Assembly: GCA_003646405.1 (NCBI GenBank)
Contig: QNFR01000016.1
Location: 1-36,409 of the forward strand
Origin: Gammaproteobacteria bacterium
GTDB lineage: Bacteria; Pseudomonadota; Gammaproteobacteria; Pseudomonadales; Halieaceae
Direction of reading: 5' to 3'
Length of the DNA stretch: 36,409 bases
A program made the translations under genes and the position numbers. How positions within the stretch are numbered: the stretch's first letter is position 1; every line of letters starts with the position of its first letter. Positions 8,078 through 17,573 of the stretch are shown piece by piece. The notes below the pieces were generated by a model, which saw nothing but the letters and a program-made list of their open reading frames with translations, was not told the origin of the DNA and did not search any database.

Positions 8078-9235
8078 ATGCTGCTGGCACTGACCGAAGA
8101 ACAACAGATGATACAAGACATCGCCCGCCAATTTGCCGAGAGCGAGTTGGCGCCCCACGCCGCCGCGCTGGACGAACACGAGAATCGCGATACCTTGCTC
8201 GTCAACCTGAAGAAACTGGCCGAGTTGGGCTTTATGGGTCTGAATGTACAGGCCCGGTACGGCGGCACCGAGGCCGGGGTCATCGCCTTCAGTACGGCTA
8301 TCACTGAATTGGCCCGGGGTTGCGCCGCCACCGCCGTCACGGTTTCCGTGACCAATATGGTGGCCGAGGTGATTCAGGCGGTGGGCAGTGAGGAGCAAAG
8401 AACCACGTACCTGCCGCGCATCTGCGGTGGCGAATATTTCGCGGCCGGCTTTTGCCTGACCGAAACCGGCGCCGGCTCTGACCCGGCGGCCATGCGCACC
8501 CGGGCGGTGCGCGATGGAGATGAGTGGGTTTTGAATGGCAGCAAAATCTTCATCAGTAGCGCCGAATACGCCGGCTGTTTCGTGGTCTGGGCGGTCACCG
8601 ATGTCGAGGCGCACAAAGGCAAGGGCATCTCCTGTTTTATCGTGGATAACGGCCTGCCCGGCATCGACATCAGCAAGGCGGAAGACAAGATGGGCCAACG
8701 CGGCTCCACTACCAACGTGGTCACCTTTACCGATTGCCGGATTCCCGCCTCAGCCCTGATGGGCAGGGAGGGTAAAGGCTTCAAGGTGGCCGTTGGCGAA
8801 CTCGCCGGGGGGCGTATCGGGGTTGGTTCATTGGCATTGGGTATTGGTCTGGCAGCCATGGACTATGCCCGGGACTATCTCGGCGAACGGGAGCAGTTCG
8901 ACGCCAAAATCGGCACCTTCCAGGGCTTGCAGTGGATGCTGGCAGATCGCTACACCGAATTGGAAGCGGCTCGTTTACTACTGATGCAGGCTGCCTGGAA
9001 CAAGGAGCAGGGCCTTGATTTTGGCACCTCTGCCGCGATGGCCAAGGTCTTCGCCAGCGAGAAGGCCAACGACGCCTGCTACAGTGCATTGCAAATGATG
9101 GGTGGCGCCGGCTATATCCGCGAGTATCCCCTGGAACGCCTGGCGCGGGATGTGCGCATTACCACGATTTACGAGGGCACCAGTGAAATTCAGCGGGTGA
9201 TCATTGCCAGGGATTTATTGAAAAACGTGCTGTAG
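8078..9235 (+). CDS. Acyl-CoA dehydrogenase
   Basis: An FAD enzyme that makes a trans-2 double bond in an acyl-CoA and passes electrons to electron transfer flavoprotein. At 385 residues it has normal length for the short/branched-chain group. The N-terminal helical domain begins LTEEQQMIQDIARQFAESEL. The FAD/substrate signature FCLTETGAGSD and the SSAEYAG block are intact. The catalytic base is E366 in YEGTSEIQR, the position used by the short- and medium-chain enzymes. GGAG lies upstream of the ATG at 8078. It is followed by the convergent slipin gene. Acyl chain specificity is not readable; no thiolase or hydratase gene is close by. Confidence 0.93.
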   Translation: MLLALTEEQQMIQDIARQFAESELAPHAAALDEHENRDTLLVNLKKLAELGFMGLNVQARYGGTEAGVIAFSTAITELARGCAATAVTVSVTNMVAEVIQAVGSEEQRTTYLPRICGGEYFAAGFCLTETGAGSDPAAMRTRAVRDGDEWVLNGSKIFISSAEYAGCFVVWAVTDVEAHKGKGISCFIVDNGLPGIDISKAEDKMGQRGSTTNVVTFTDCRIPASALMGREGKGFKVAVGELAGGRIGVGSLALGIGLAAMDYARDYLGEREQFDAKIGTFQGLQWMLADRYTELEAARLLLMQAAWNKEQGLDFGTSAAMAKVFASEKANDACYSALQMMGGAGYIREYPLERLARDVRITTIYEGTSEIQRVIIARDLLKNVL

Positions 9236-9267
9236 CGAGCCCGCTGCGGCAGCCTATTAGGACGCCC

Positions 9268-10014
9268 TCAGAATTTCAGTTTTCCCATCAAATCTATCGG
9301 CACCGGGAACACCAGGGTGGAGCTCTTGTCGCCGGCAATCTCTACCAGAGTTTGCAGGTAACGCAGCTGAATGGCCTGATCCTGGCTGGCCAGGACATGG
9401 GCGGCTTCCGCCAGTTTTTCAGCTGCTTCGGCCTCGCCCAAGGCGTGTATCACCTTGGCGCGCCGCTCACGTTCCGCCTCGGCCTGTTTGGCCAGGGCAC
9501 GCACCATGGTTTCGTTCAGGTCCACGTGCTTGATTTCCACATTGGCTACCTTGATACCCCAGGCAGAGGTCTGCTTGTCGAGGATTTTCTGCACGTCGGC
9601 ATTGAGCCCTTCCCGCTCGGCCAGCATATCGTCCAGTTCGTGCTGGCCCAGAACAGAACGCAACGTGGTCTGGGATAACTGACTGGTCGCTTCCAGGAAG
9701 TTTTCCACCTGAATGATGGCGCGCTCCGGATCGATAACCCGAAAATAGATCACGGCATTGACCTGCACCGATACATTGTCCCGGGAGATCACATCCTGGG
9801 TGGGTACGTCCATTACCACCGTGCGCAAATCCACCCGCACCATCTGTTGCAGTACAGGGATGACGATGATCAACCCCGGGCCTTTCACCTTGTAAAAGCG
9901 CCCCAACATAAAAATTACGCCCCGGTCGTATTCCCGCAGCACACGAAACATGGAGAACGCCAGACCAACCACCAGAAACAGGATGACTCCCCCGAAATAT
10001 TGCATATCAAACAT
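9268..10014 (-). CDS. Slipin (stomatin-like SPFH/Band 7 protein)
   Basis: A 248-residue membrane scaffold protein. One N-terminal membrane helix ([16 protein letters not shown], about 8-23) precedes the Band 7 domain with [29 protein letters not shown]-type strands and [18 protein letters not shown]. An Ala/Glu-rich helix ([23 protein letters not shown]) mediates oligomerisation in relatives. It starts within the stop of nfeD (TAATG, one shared base) behind GGGAGGAA. NfeD and slipin genes are a conserved pair; in archaea the NfeD protease cleaves the stomatin partner. The pair probably acts in membrane quality control or microdomain organisation. Confidence 0.92.
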   Translation of the reverse strand: MFDMQYFGGVILFLVVGLAFSMFRVLREYDRGVIFMLGRFYKVKGPGLIIVIPVLQQMVRVDLRTVVMDVPTQDVISRDNVSVQVNAVIYFRVIDPERAIIQVENFLEATSQLSQTTLRSVLGQHELDDMLAEREGLNADVQKILDKQTSAWGIKVANVEIKHVDLNETMVRALAKQAEAERERRAKVIHALGEAEAAEKLAEAAHVLASQDQAIQLRYLQTLVEIAGDKSSTLVFPVPIDLMGKLKF

Positions 10015-11366
10015 TATGTATTCCTCCCGTCTTTGCTCACTTGCAAGACCAAATCATCGATTGTATTCACCGTCACTGTATCATCTGGCGCCAGCGAATC
10101 CTCGCAGGCCACTTCCCATAACTCACCGTCCAGTCGCACCCAGGCCACACCACCAGTGACAGATTCCACTGGCACCTGCACTCCAAACAAATGATCCAGG
10201 CCGGTGACTACCGCCCTGCGCCGCCCGCGCATGATCATCCCCAGAGCAAATACCAGCACGCCGACACTGAACACCGCAAAAGCCACAATCATCGGCAGGG
10301 CGATCTGGTAGCCCGGCAGTTCCGTGTCCATCAGCATGATGGAGCCCACCACAAAGGCCACAATCCCCCCCAGGCCCAGGATCCCGAAACTGGGGGCAAA
10401 CGCCTCTGCCGTCATCAGGGCGATCCCCAGCAGGATAAGACCGAGACCGGCGTAACTGATGGGCAGCACCTGGAGAGCGTACAACGCCAGCAGCAGACAC
10501 ACCGCGCCAACCACACCGGGCACACCAAAGCCGGGATTGTAAAATTCAATGATGAGACCGTAAATGCCCACCAGCATAAGCACGTAGGCGATATTGGGAT
10601 CGGTAATCACCGCCAGGAATTCACTGCGCCAGTCCACCGGATGGTGATAGACGACCAAGTCCTCATTATCAAGGGTCTGGACAGCATTACCCAGTTCCAA
10701 CTCGAGCCCGTGTGTTTGCGTCAATAACTCGTTTACGGAATTGGCCACGATGTCGATAACATTCATTTCCAATGCATCTACCGCCGAGAGACTGGCGCCC
10801 TCACGCACGGCCTGCTCCGCCCACTGAGCATTGCGTCCGCGCAATTGGGCCAGGCTCTGGATATAGGCCACCGCATCGTTGACGATCTTGCGCTCCATGG
10901 GGGTGCCAGGTAAAGGAGCGCTCCCCCCCTCCCCCTCCTCTTGTTTCGGTTTAGCGTCGGGCAGTTGTGGCAGGCCAGGCGAACCGAGCTGTACCGGCGT
11001 CGCCGCGCCCAAATTAGTTCCGGGGGCCATGGCGGCGATGTGTGTGGCGTAGAGAAGATAAGTCCCGGCACTGGCTGCGCGGGCACCACTGGGCGCGACA
11101 TAGCCGATAATCGGGATTGGTGAAGCGAGAACAGCCTTGATCATCTGGCGCATGGAGGTATCCAGACCGCCGGGGGTATCGATACGTAGAATCACCAGCT
11201 CGGCACCCGCTTCCTGCGCCTGCTCCAGGCCCCGCACCATATGATCGGCAACGGCTGGCCCGATGGCGCCCTCCACGTCGATCAGCCACGCATCGGCGCG
11301 GCTGTTGGCCGAGAGCAGCGCCAAGCCACATAGCAGCAGGCTACTGAGCAATTTACTGTATGACAT
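10014..11366 (-). CDS. NfeD-family membrane serine protease
   Basis: A 450-residue protein with a signal peptide ([20 protein letters not shown]), a ClpP-like serine protease domain, four to five membrane helices (about 255-375) and a C-terminal NfeD OB-fold domain. The Ser-Lys dyad is visible as S99 in GARAASAGT and K160 in MERKIVND, equivalent to the dyad of archaeal 1510-N proteases. A Pro/Glu/Gly-rich linker (about 133-155) lies between them. The protease domain probably faces the periplasm. It is the first gene of a two-gene operon with the slipin, which it may process. The weak ribosome binding site at 11366 leaves the exact start a little uncertain. Confidence 0.92.
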   Translation of the reverse strand: MSYSKLLSSLLLCGLALLSANSRADAWLIDVEGAIGPAVADHMVRGLEQAQEAGAELVILRIDTPGGLDTSMRQMIKAVLASPIPIIGYVAPSGARAASAGTYLLYATHIAAMAPGTNLGAATPVQLGSPGLPQLPDAKPKQEEGEGGSAPLPGTPMERKIVNDAVAYIQSLAQLRGRNAQWAEQAVREGASLSAVDALEMNVIDIVANSVNELLTQTHGLELELGNAVQTLDNEDLVVYHHPVDWRSEFLAVITDPNIAYVLMLVGIYGLIIEFYNPGFGVPGVVGAVCLLLALYALQVLPISYAGLGLILLGIALMTAEAFAPSFGILGLGGIVAFVVGSIMLMDTELPGYQIALPMIVAFAVFSVGVLVFALGMIMRGRRRAVVTGLDHLFGVQVPVESVTGGVAWVRLDGELWEVACEDSLAPDDTVTVNTIDDLVLQVSKDGRNT

Positions 11367-11561
11367 CTGACATCCATCTAATTACAGTACGATACAGTAT
11401 GGGCTACACTAGCCTGCCTGGCGCCCGAATTCATTGCGCTGCATCAAGAGAAACCCGGGCACACAACAGGCCATACTCTGAGGCTCCTTTGAGATAAATC
11501 ATTAGAGTAGCGCGAGTAATCCGGTTATGCTTTGCGCTGTCACAATGGAGGTGGCCACGCC

Positions 11562-12119
11562 ATGCATCGTTTTATAGCTCTATCACTAATTATCGCCAGT
11601 GGCACTGGCGCATCGGCCAGTGAGCCGGAAAATGTCTCGCTGGAGCCGGAAGCGCAACAGCTGGCGCAACAGTTTGTCGGGGAACTCAAACCGCAGCTAA
11701 AAAAAGCCATGACCGAGGGCGGGGCCACGCAAGCCATTGAAGTCTGCGCCCATGTCGCGCCCAGGATAGCCGACGCGCTGACTGCGGAGTCCGGGTGGCT
11801 GACAAAACGGGTCAGCCTTAAGTCCCGTAACGCCAGCCGCGCCCAACCGGATAAGTGGGAGCAGGCAGTCCTGCAGCAGTTCGACAAACGCCAGGCAGCG
11901 GGAGAAGCTGCCGCTGACATCCACTACGGCGAAACTGTCAGCGGGCAGTACCGCTATATGCAGGCCCAGGGCGTGGAGGCGATTTGCCTGACGTGCCACG
12001 GGCAAAATTTGTCGGACCCGGTGCGCACCACCCTGGAAAAATACTACCCCGACGATTGGGCTACAGGTTACAGCCTGGGACAGGTACGGGGCGCGATCAG
12101 CCTTTCCAAAAGTCTATAG
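11562..12119 (+). CDS. DUF3365 (Tll0287-like) haem-binding protein
   Basis: A 185-residue exported protein. The signal peptide is MHRFIALSLIIASGTGASAS. The mature part matches the DUF3365 / c-type haem family: LAQQFVGELKPQLKKAMTEG, AIEVCAHVAPRIAD, VSLKSRNASRAQPDKWE and a single haem c motif CLTCHG near 150. The end VRGAISLSKSL is also typical. The protein probably serves as a periplasmic redox or gas sensor-like haem domain standing alone. The ATG at 11562 is chosen because GGAGGTGG lies just upstream and the signal peptide then begins correctly. The gene is divergent from nfeD. Confidence 0.85.
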   Translation: MHRFIALSLIIASGTGASASEPENVSLEPEAQQLAQQFVGELKPQLKKAMTEGGATQAIEVCAHVAPRIADALTAESGWLTKRVSLKSRNASRAQPDKWEQAVLQQFDKRQAAGEAAADIHYGETVSGQYRYMQAQGVEAICLTCHGQNLSDPVRTTLEKYYPDDWATGYSLGQVRGAISLSKSL

Positions 12120-12241
12120 CTATGAGTATTCCCCAGATGCTCAAAGACTGCCTGTAACCCAGCCAGTGCACCGACAGCAATCACCTGTCTACTGAGCGCC
12201 TGCGCGCTACGATGAATACCGATGTGGCCAGGGAAGCGGGC

Positions 12242-12976
12242 CTATCCTGACTGGACAGAAGCGGCCACCCGTCGCCGACTGAATGTGAGGAAGATCGCTG
12301 TGGATATGCCCGCCGACGCAAAAATCATACACATGACCATAATCTGGTAGCGTGCCGCTATCAGTGGTGATACGCCAGACAGTATCTGGCCGGTCATCAT
12401 ACCCGGCAGTGACACCAGGCCCACCGCGAACAGTGAGTTGATCACTGGAATCATAGCCGCCTGATAGGCCGTCAGCCTGGCCTCCTCCCAACGCAGACCA
12501 TGACCCAGTTCTGCATACAAGCGCTCCGCGGCGAGGCTCACAGCGGTCATGGCGTTGGCAAATACCATCCCGGCCAGGGGGATCATATAACGCGGCAGGT
12601 ACCAGGGCTCCATTTGCAATACCAACTGGGTGATAAGCGCCAATGTCACGCCGCCACCGACGGTAATCGAACCCAGGGATGCGCCGAGCAACGCCCAGCG
12701 ATGCTCTTTAACGGTCCCCATGGCGATCCAGCTGGACGCGATTAACATGACCGCCAGCACCAGCAGGATCAATAAGCCGTTATCCGCGCCGAACAACCAG
12801 GCCAGCACATAGCCAATCAGCAGCAATTGCACCAGCATCCGCCCCAGGGCGTAGAGCACGGTGCCGGTACCGAACGACCAGCGCAGTAGTATAAGCAGGG
12901 TGATGGCGACGGGTACAAAGGCCAATGCCAACTGCGCCAGAGACAGGGTGATAACCGGGTTTTCCATGCTGCGCAT
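12242..12976 (-). CDS. FetB/UPF0014-type ABC transporter permease
   Basis: A 244-residue inner-membrane protein with about seven hydrophobic helices. The conserved C-terminal half reads NSLFAVGLVSLPGMMTGQ then ILSGVSPLIAARYQIMVM, the hallmark of the FetB (YbbM) family; E. coli FetAB exports iron. The middle part MIPLAGMVFANAMTAVSLAAERL also fits. No ATPase (FetA-type) gene is adjacent on either side, which is unusual. The start at 12976 has an in-frame alternative at 12967 (MENPV). The substrate is unproven and could be iron or another metal. Confidence 0.85.
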   Translation of the reverse strand: MRSMENPVITLSLAQLALAFVPVAITLLILLRWSFGTGTVLYALGRMLVQLLLIGYVLAWLFGADNGLLILLVLAVMLIASSWIAMGTVKEHRWALLGASLGSITVGGGVTLALITQLVLQMEPWYLPRYMIPLAGMVFANAMTAVSLAAERLYAELGHGLRWEEARLTAYQAAMIPVINSLFAVGLVSLPGMMTGQILSGVSPLIAARYQIMVMCMIFASAGISTAIFLTFSRRRVAASVQSG

Positions 12977-13209
12977 CCATTACGCGGAAGGTGGTACGAT
13001 GCTACAGGCTGCGGGCAAAGGCGTCGATTACATGACGGGATAAAACCCGCACTTGTGCTGCCGGCAAAGGGCATACGCAGTGCTGGCCGAATGCCTGTGG
13101 TCAAACATATCTGACGGATGAAGTCGCCCTAGAGGCGCTGCTCGAATGCACTCGGCACTATACTCCCTCCATACTCCATATAGAATATACTTTATATATA
13201 TCATGCATC

Positions 13210-13232
13210 ATATTGTTTTATATAAACAATAT
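13210..13232. repeat. AT-only perfect inverted repeat in an AT-rich island
   Basis: ATATTGTTT (13210-13218) and AAACAATAT (13224-13232) flank TATAT. One arm abuts the stop of the small membrane gene, and 13140-13235 is far richer in AT than its surroundings. It may be an operator for fetB, an AU hairpin at the 3' end of the small gene, or an insertion scar. Confidence 0.6.
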
Positions 13233-13448
13233 TTAATCTACAATACCGAGTGCCAGCACCGTACTGGCAGCCACAAGCACCCACAATAACTCCTGCACAT
13301 AGCTGCCCATTAACACCACTGCGACAGTTGTAGCGGCGATTTTGATGATTCGATTAGCAATCCGCGCATTCACCGGCTCGTTTACTCTCCCGCGCCGGCG
13401 GAGCAATTGCTGAGTAATCCGGTATTCCATCGATTTTGCTGCAGTCAT
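13233..13448 (-). CDS. Small membrane protein, unrecognised
   Basis: A 71-residue candidate gene. The N-terminal half is basic (YRITQQLLRRRGRVNEPVNARIANRIIK), and the C-terminal half forms one or two membrane helices (AATTVAVVLMGSY, LLWVLVAASTVLALGIV). This positive-inside layout argues for a real inner-membrane protein. The ATG at 13448 follows GGGGAA by 7 bases; the in-frame ATG at 13463 is possible. No family is recognised. It lies upstream of fetB on the same strand, but 256 bases separate them. Confidence 0.45.
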   Translation of the reverse strand: MTAAKSMEYRITQQLLRRRGRVNEPVNARIANRIIKIAATTVAVVLMGSYVQELLWVLVAASTVLALGIVD

Positions 13449-13697
13449 GACGTGATTCCCCATTGCATGTTCTTACGCCGCCATGATCCCTTGCGCTGCC
13501 CCTGCGCACCATCTGTCCACTTTTCAAACCCGATTGAAAAGGCGACAGGTAGCGGCCACATGACTGGAGACGGAGCCGCCGGTCCTGTTAGAACCGTAGT
13601 GAGTGATTAATGGACTGTCGTTGTAGACGTTGTCCGCATCGGCGGTCTCTGCGGGAATATCGCGTGCCGATAGCGGGAGCCCAGGTTCCGGAAATTC

Positions 13698-14138
13698 TTA
13701 TACACTATCCTTGAATCTTAATTCACCATTTTCGGCAAAGGCAAACATTGGCCCCCAAGCCACCTCCCAGTAGTAACCATCAGGATCAGCAAAGTAGCCA
13801 CCAAAACCACCCCAAAAAGTTTCTTGCGGCTCTTTTACGATATTTGCACCCGCCACTCGTGCGCGATCAATAACCGCAATGACCTCGTCCTTACTGCCTG
13901 CATTATAAGCAAGTGTGATTCCGCCAAAGCCCTCGCAGCACCTTGGAACGTCAGGTGCTATATCCTTCGCCAGTTTTTCAAGTGGATAGAGAGAAATCCA
14001 GGTTCCCGGAAGCTCAATAAAAACCACACCATCAAAAGACATGTTTGGTGCAGTATTGAGTACGGTTTCATAGAACTTCACTGCAGTATCCAAATTACCT
14101 ACACCAAGTGTAAGCTGACTCAGTCTTGGAATTTTCAT
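13698..14138 (-). CDS. VOC-superfamily (glyoxalase/dioxygenase-like) protein
   Basis: A 146-residue protein with two beta-alpha-beta-beta-beta modules. The first runs from SQLTLGVGNLDTAVKFYETVL; the second ends FGGYFADPDGYYWEVAWGP, with the C-terminal metal-ligand-type Glu in WEVAW. The family includes glyoxalases, fosfomycin and bleomycin resistance proteins and extradiol dioxygenases, so the reaction is not known. Base composition is clearly lower in GC than most neighbours (23 G+C of 60 at 14041-14100), which suggests recent transfer. The gene stands alone. Confidence 0.82.
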   Translation of the reverse strand: MKIPRLSQLTLGVGNLDTAVKFYETVLNTAPNMSFDGVVFIELPGTWISLYPLEKLAKDIAPDVPRCCEGFGGITLAYNAGSKDEVIAVIDRARVAGANIVKEPQETFWGGFGGYFADPDGYYWEVAWGPMFAFAENGELRFKDSV

Positions 14139-14220
14139 GATTTGTCCCCCGCATGGTGAAGAGCCCGATTGCCGGGCCGTTACATCGATCTAAGATCGGT
14201 CTAAGCTTCACTAGGCTTGC

Positions 14221-14234
14221 CAGGCTTCGGCCTG
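14221..14234. repeat. Hairpin with TTCG tetraloop
   Basis: CAGGC-TTCG-GCCTG is a perfect 5-bp stem with a very stable tetraloop in the gap between the VOC gene and the Lon-like gene. No T tract follows on either strand, so it is not a standard terminator. Confidence 0.5.
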
Positions 14235-14369
14235 CCCCGATTATCATTGCACCTTGTCGTGACCGCAAGTTTGTGCATCCCTTTATCAAACTGTTGATCT
14301 GCCATATGATCATCCACCACTCACTAGTCTATGCTTGAGTGGGCAGGCCTACAGATGAGAATACGCGAT

Positions 14370-16778
14370 ATGACAGATCAATGCCCTGAACTCAAACCAG
14401 CACAGCGCCATAGCGCGCTACCTGTGGCACGTCTTTATAGCCACTGCGACCCGGCGGAACTACCCTTTCACAGCACAGATGAACTGGAGCCCCTGGGTGA
14501 ACACCTGGGACAGGATCGCGCTGTAGAGGCGCTGCAGTTCGGCCTGCAAATACCTCACGATGGCTACAACATTTTCATGCTTGGCAGTACCGGGGTGGGC
14601 AAAAGGGAGCTGCTGGCCAAGCTGCTGAACAAGGAATCCGCGGTGCCACAGGGCGAAGTGTCCGACTGGTGTTACGTGAACAATTTCAAGTCACCGGACA
14701 AGCCCGTTGCCCTGCGACTACCCAGAGGCATGGGTCGCCAATTGCGCGATGATATGACGCAAACGCTGGAAGACCTGCTGGGTATAATGCCCGCCACTTT
14801 CCAGAGTGACGAATACCAGGCCAGGGTGCAGGAATTGGCCGAACAATACCAAAGCAGGGAAAAAGAAGCGTTTAGCGTACTGGCGGAAAAAGCCAAAGAG
14901 AAGCAGATCGCCATGATCCAGACCCCCAGCGGCTACACCCTGGCGCCCGTGAAAGACGGGGAAATCATCAAACCCCAGGATTTCGAGGCACTGCCAGAGA
15001 AACAGAGATTACAATCCATGGAAGTTATAGAGGGCCTCAAGGAGGAACTGAAGGTGATCGTACGCCAGCTTCCAAGCTGGAAGAAAGAGAGCCGTGACCT
15101 GTTCAAAGAGTTAAACAAGGAATTCAGCCAACTGGCAATCGACCCGGTAATGAACGAGCTGAAAGAAAAGTACAAGAACTACCCCGATGTACTGGTGCAC
15201 CTGGACGCGGTGCACAGCAGCGTGATGGATGAGGCGGAGGCTTTCACCCAGGTACCGGAGGAATCCGCTATCCCGGATAACCTGAAGCAGAGAGTGCGGG
15301 AGTTCCCTCAATACAGCGTCAACGTATTGGTAGATAATCAGGACTTGCCCGCCGCCCCGGTCATCCATGAGGACAATCCCGGCTTTGCGAACCTGATCGG
15401 CCGCGTGGAATATGTATCGCAAATGGGGACCCTGACCACCGACTTTACCCTGATAAAACCCGGCGCCCTGCACCGCGCCAACAGTGGCTACCTGATACTG
15501 GAAGCCGACAAAGTGCTTACCAGCCCCTACGCATGGATGACCCTCAAGCGCGCCCTGAAGGCACAGGAAATCCGCATCCAATCCCTGGAACAGATCTTCA
15601 GTTTCATGAGTACTGTACAGCTACAGCCAGAGCCCATACCCCTGAATGTGAAAGTCGTCCTTGCCGGCGACCGCTACATCTACTACATACTGCAACAGTA
15701 CGACCCGGAGTTTTCGACCCTGTTCAAAGTGGCCGCGGATATGTCGGAAGATGTCTCACGCTCGCCTGAGAGTTCCGCTCTGTTCGCCCGTATGATAAAA
15801 ACCCTGCAGGATCGCGATAAGTTACTGCCGCTGGACAGCGGCGCCGTGGCCAGGGTTATCGAATACGCCGCCAGGCGCATGGAAGACAGTGAAAAACTCA
15901 GCCTGCACCAGGGTCGACTGAGTAATCTGTTGACTGAAAGCGACTTCCGCGCACGTCAGGCCGGCGCCGACATAATCGATGCGGACCATGTAAACGGCGC
16001 AGCCGAGGCCGCTACGCACCGCATGGACCAATTCCGGGAAAAGTCCCACGAGGGCATATTGCGCGACATCATGCTGGTGGATACCGCCGGTTCTGCGGTG
16101 GGTCAGATTAATGGCCTGGCGGTCTACCTGCTCGGTGACTACGCCTTTGGCAAACCCTCGCGCATTACGGCTACCGCCCGGCTGGGGCCCGGTAAAGTGC
16201 TGGATATAGAGCGCGAGGTGGATCTGGGCGGTAAAATTCACTCCAAGGCGGTGATGATCATAAGCGCCCTGCTGGCCAACCGCTACGCTCGCAGCCAACC
16301 CCTGCCCCTGTCCGCCAGCCTGGTGTTTGAGCAATCCTACGGGGGTATAGAGGGGGACAGCGCCTCGGTGGCGGAATTGGTGGCGTTGATATCCGCCATC
16401 GCCGGGATTCCGATACGGCAGGACCTGGCCGTGACTGGCTCACTGAACCAACACGGGCAGGTACAGGCCATCGGTGGCGTCAATGAAAAAATCGAGGGGT
16501 TTTTCGATATCTGCTTTTCACGCGGCCTCAGTGGCACTCAAGGTGTGGTGATACCACAGGCTAACGAGGTGCATTTGATGCTGCGCCAGGATGTGCTGGA
16601 CGCGGTCGCAGCAAGCCAGTTCCATATTTACTGCGCGGACAGCATCGACCGGGCCCTGGAACTGCTCACCGGATACAGCGCCGCTTCCATTGACAACTGT
16701 GTTCTGGCCCGGGTAGAGGAACTCCAAAAACTGGCCAAGGAGTATAACAACAAGGGGGATGACAAGGACGATGACTGA
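14370..16778 (+). CDS. Lon-like ATP-dependent protease (AsrA/LonB-like, S16)
   Basis: An 802-residue protein. The N-terminus has the family block LEPLGEHLGQDRAVEALQFGL and a P-loop GSTGVGKR (72-79). The last position is Arg where Ser/Thr is usual, so nucleotide handling may differ from classical Lon. A coiled-coil region lies at about 150-290. The C-terminal S16 domain keeps the Ser-Lys dyad: S664 in EGDSAS and K707 in NEKIEG, 43 residues apart as in E. coli Lon. The layout matches AsrA of Pseudomonas, a protease linked to aminoglycoside and heat stress. In-frame ATGs at 14331 and 14355 are alternatives; 14370 is chosen because relatives begin shortly before the conserved block. Its end overlaps the next gene by 8 bases. 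Confidence 0.9.
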   Translation: MTDQCPELKPAQRHSALPVARLYSHCDPAELPFHSTDELEPLGEHLGQDRAVEALQFGLQIPHDGYNIFMLGSTGVGKRELLAKLLNKESAVPQGEVSDWCYVNNFKSPDKPVALRLPRGMGRQLRDDMTQTLEDLLGIMPATFQSDEYQARVQELAEQYQSREKEAFSVLAEKAKEKQIAMIQTPSGYTLAPVKDGEIIKPQDFEALPEKQRLQSMEVIEGLKEELKVIVRQLPSWKKESRDLFKELNKEFSQLAIDPVMNELKEKYKNYPDVLVHLDAVHSSVMDEAEAFTQVPEESAIPDNLKQRVREFPQYSVNVLVDNQDLPAAPVIHEDNPGFANLIGRVEYVSQMGTLTTDFTLIKPGALHRANSGYLILEADKVLTSPYAWMTLKRALKAQEIRIQSLEQIFSFMSTVQLQPEPIPLNVKVVLAGDRYIYYILQQYDPEFSTLFKVAADMSEDVSRSPESSALFARMIKTLQDRDKLLPLDSGAVARVIEYAARRMEDSEKLSLHQGRLSNLLTESDFRARQAGADIIDADHVNGAAEAATHRMDQFREKSHEGILRDIMLVDTAGSAVGQINGLAVYLLGDYAFGKPSRITATARLGPGKVLDIEREVDLGGKIHSKAVMIISALLANRYARSQPLPLSASLVFEQSYGGIEGDSASVAELVALISAIAGIPIRQDLAVTGSLNQHGQVQAIGGVNEKIEGFFDICFSRGLSGTQGVVIPQANEVHLMLRQDVLDAVAASQFHIYCADSIDRALELLTGYSAASIDNCVLARVEELQKLAKEYNNKGDDKDDD

Positions 16779-17538
16779 GTCCAGCCGTCACCAGACTATC
16801 CTGGTCCCCATCGATCTGCACGGTATCAATCGCAGCACCCTGGAAACCCTGATACAAATCGCCAGGCAGTTGGACCGCGCAGTACTGGGTTTGCTACTGG
16901 AGGATGTGCGCCTGCAACAGGTGGCCGACCTGCCCTTCACTTCCGAGATCACCCTCAGCAGCGGTCATGAAAGAAGCCTGCTGCGCGACCATCTTTCCCA
17001 GCGTCACAGCCTGGTTGGCACAGACACCCGCCGCCTGCTAAATGAGTTGGCTGAGCGCAACCAGGTGGAACTCTCTTTCGAGGACGCCTCTGGCGCACGC
17101 TGGCACACGGTACTGGAACGGGACGGCCATCTGGACATATTTTTCCCCGCGCGCCAACGTTGGCGCCTGCCGGAAAGCGGCCACCCCGGCAGAAGCGGGA
17201 TTATCAAGTGCATGGGTATGGTACTGCCGCAAAACCAGCCCTGCGCTCGTGTCATCGATACCGCCGGGGCACTGATAAAAGCCGGGCTGGTGGGTGATAT
17301 CTATGTTTTATCCAATCGACCACCGCTGCCGGAGCAATTGCATAATCTATATCGGCCAGGCCACCAGGTGCGCCTGCAGACCAACTTTTCCTGCGATGCC
17401 GCGAACCTCACAACACTGATCCACCAGTCACCCTACGACCTGCTGCTGTTACCCAGGGATTGCCTGCAGGACATCGCCCCGGATGTGCTGGAGGGCGCAC
17501 TGGACAAGTCCGGTGGCCAGGTGCTGATCATCAACTAA
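16771..17538 (+). CDS. Universal stress protein-like protein coupled to the Lon-like protease
   Basis: A 255-residue cytosolic protein. The opening QTILVPIDLHGINRSTLETLIQIARQLDRAVLGLLLEDV is a Usp-type first strand and helix. A second alpha/beta half runs to the end (LLLLPRDCLQDI, SGGQVLIIN). The ATP-binding G-2x-G-9x-G(S/T) motif of classical Usp proteins is not evident, so it may not bind nucleotide. The ATG at 16771 overlaps the protease stop by 8 bases; ATG 16759 is an in-frame alternative with poorer spacing. Tight overlap suggests a shared role, for example as adaptor or regulator of the protease. That role is inference. Confidence 0.7.
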   Translation: MTESSRHQTILVPIDLHGINRSTLETLIQIARQLDRAVLGLLLEDVRLQQVADLPFTSEITLSSGHERSLLRDHLSQRHSLVGTDTRRLLNELAERNQVELSFEDASGARWHTVLERDGHLDIFFPARQRWRLPESGHPGRSGIIKCMGMVLPQNQPCARVIDTAGALIKAGLVGDIYVLSNRPPLPEQLHNLYRPGHQVRLQTNFSCDAANLTTLIHQSPYDLLLLPRDCLQDIAPDVLEGALDKSGGQVLIIN

Positions 17539-17555
17539 GACCCCGCGTATTGAGT

Positions 17556-17572
17556 GGTGCGCGGTGCGCACC
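17556..17572. repeat. Short GC-rich inverted repeat between convergent genes
   Basis: GGTGCGC and GCGCACC flank GGT in the 35 bases separating two convergent genes. It lacks T tracts on either side but may still help to stop or pause transcription in both directions. Confidence 0.45.
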
Positions 17573-17573
17573 T

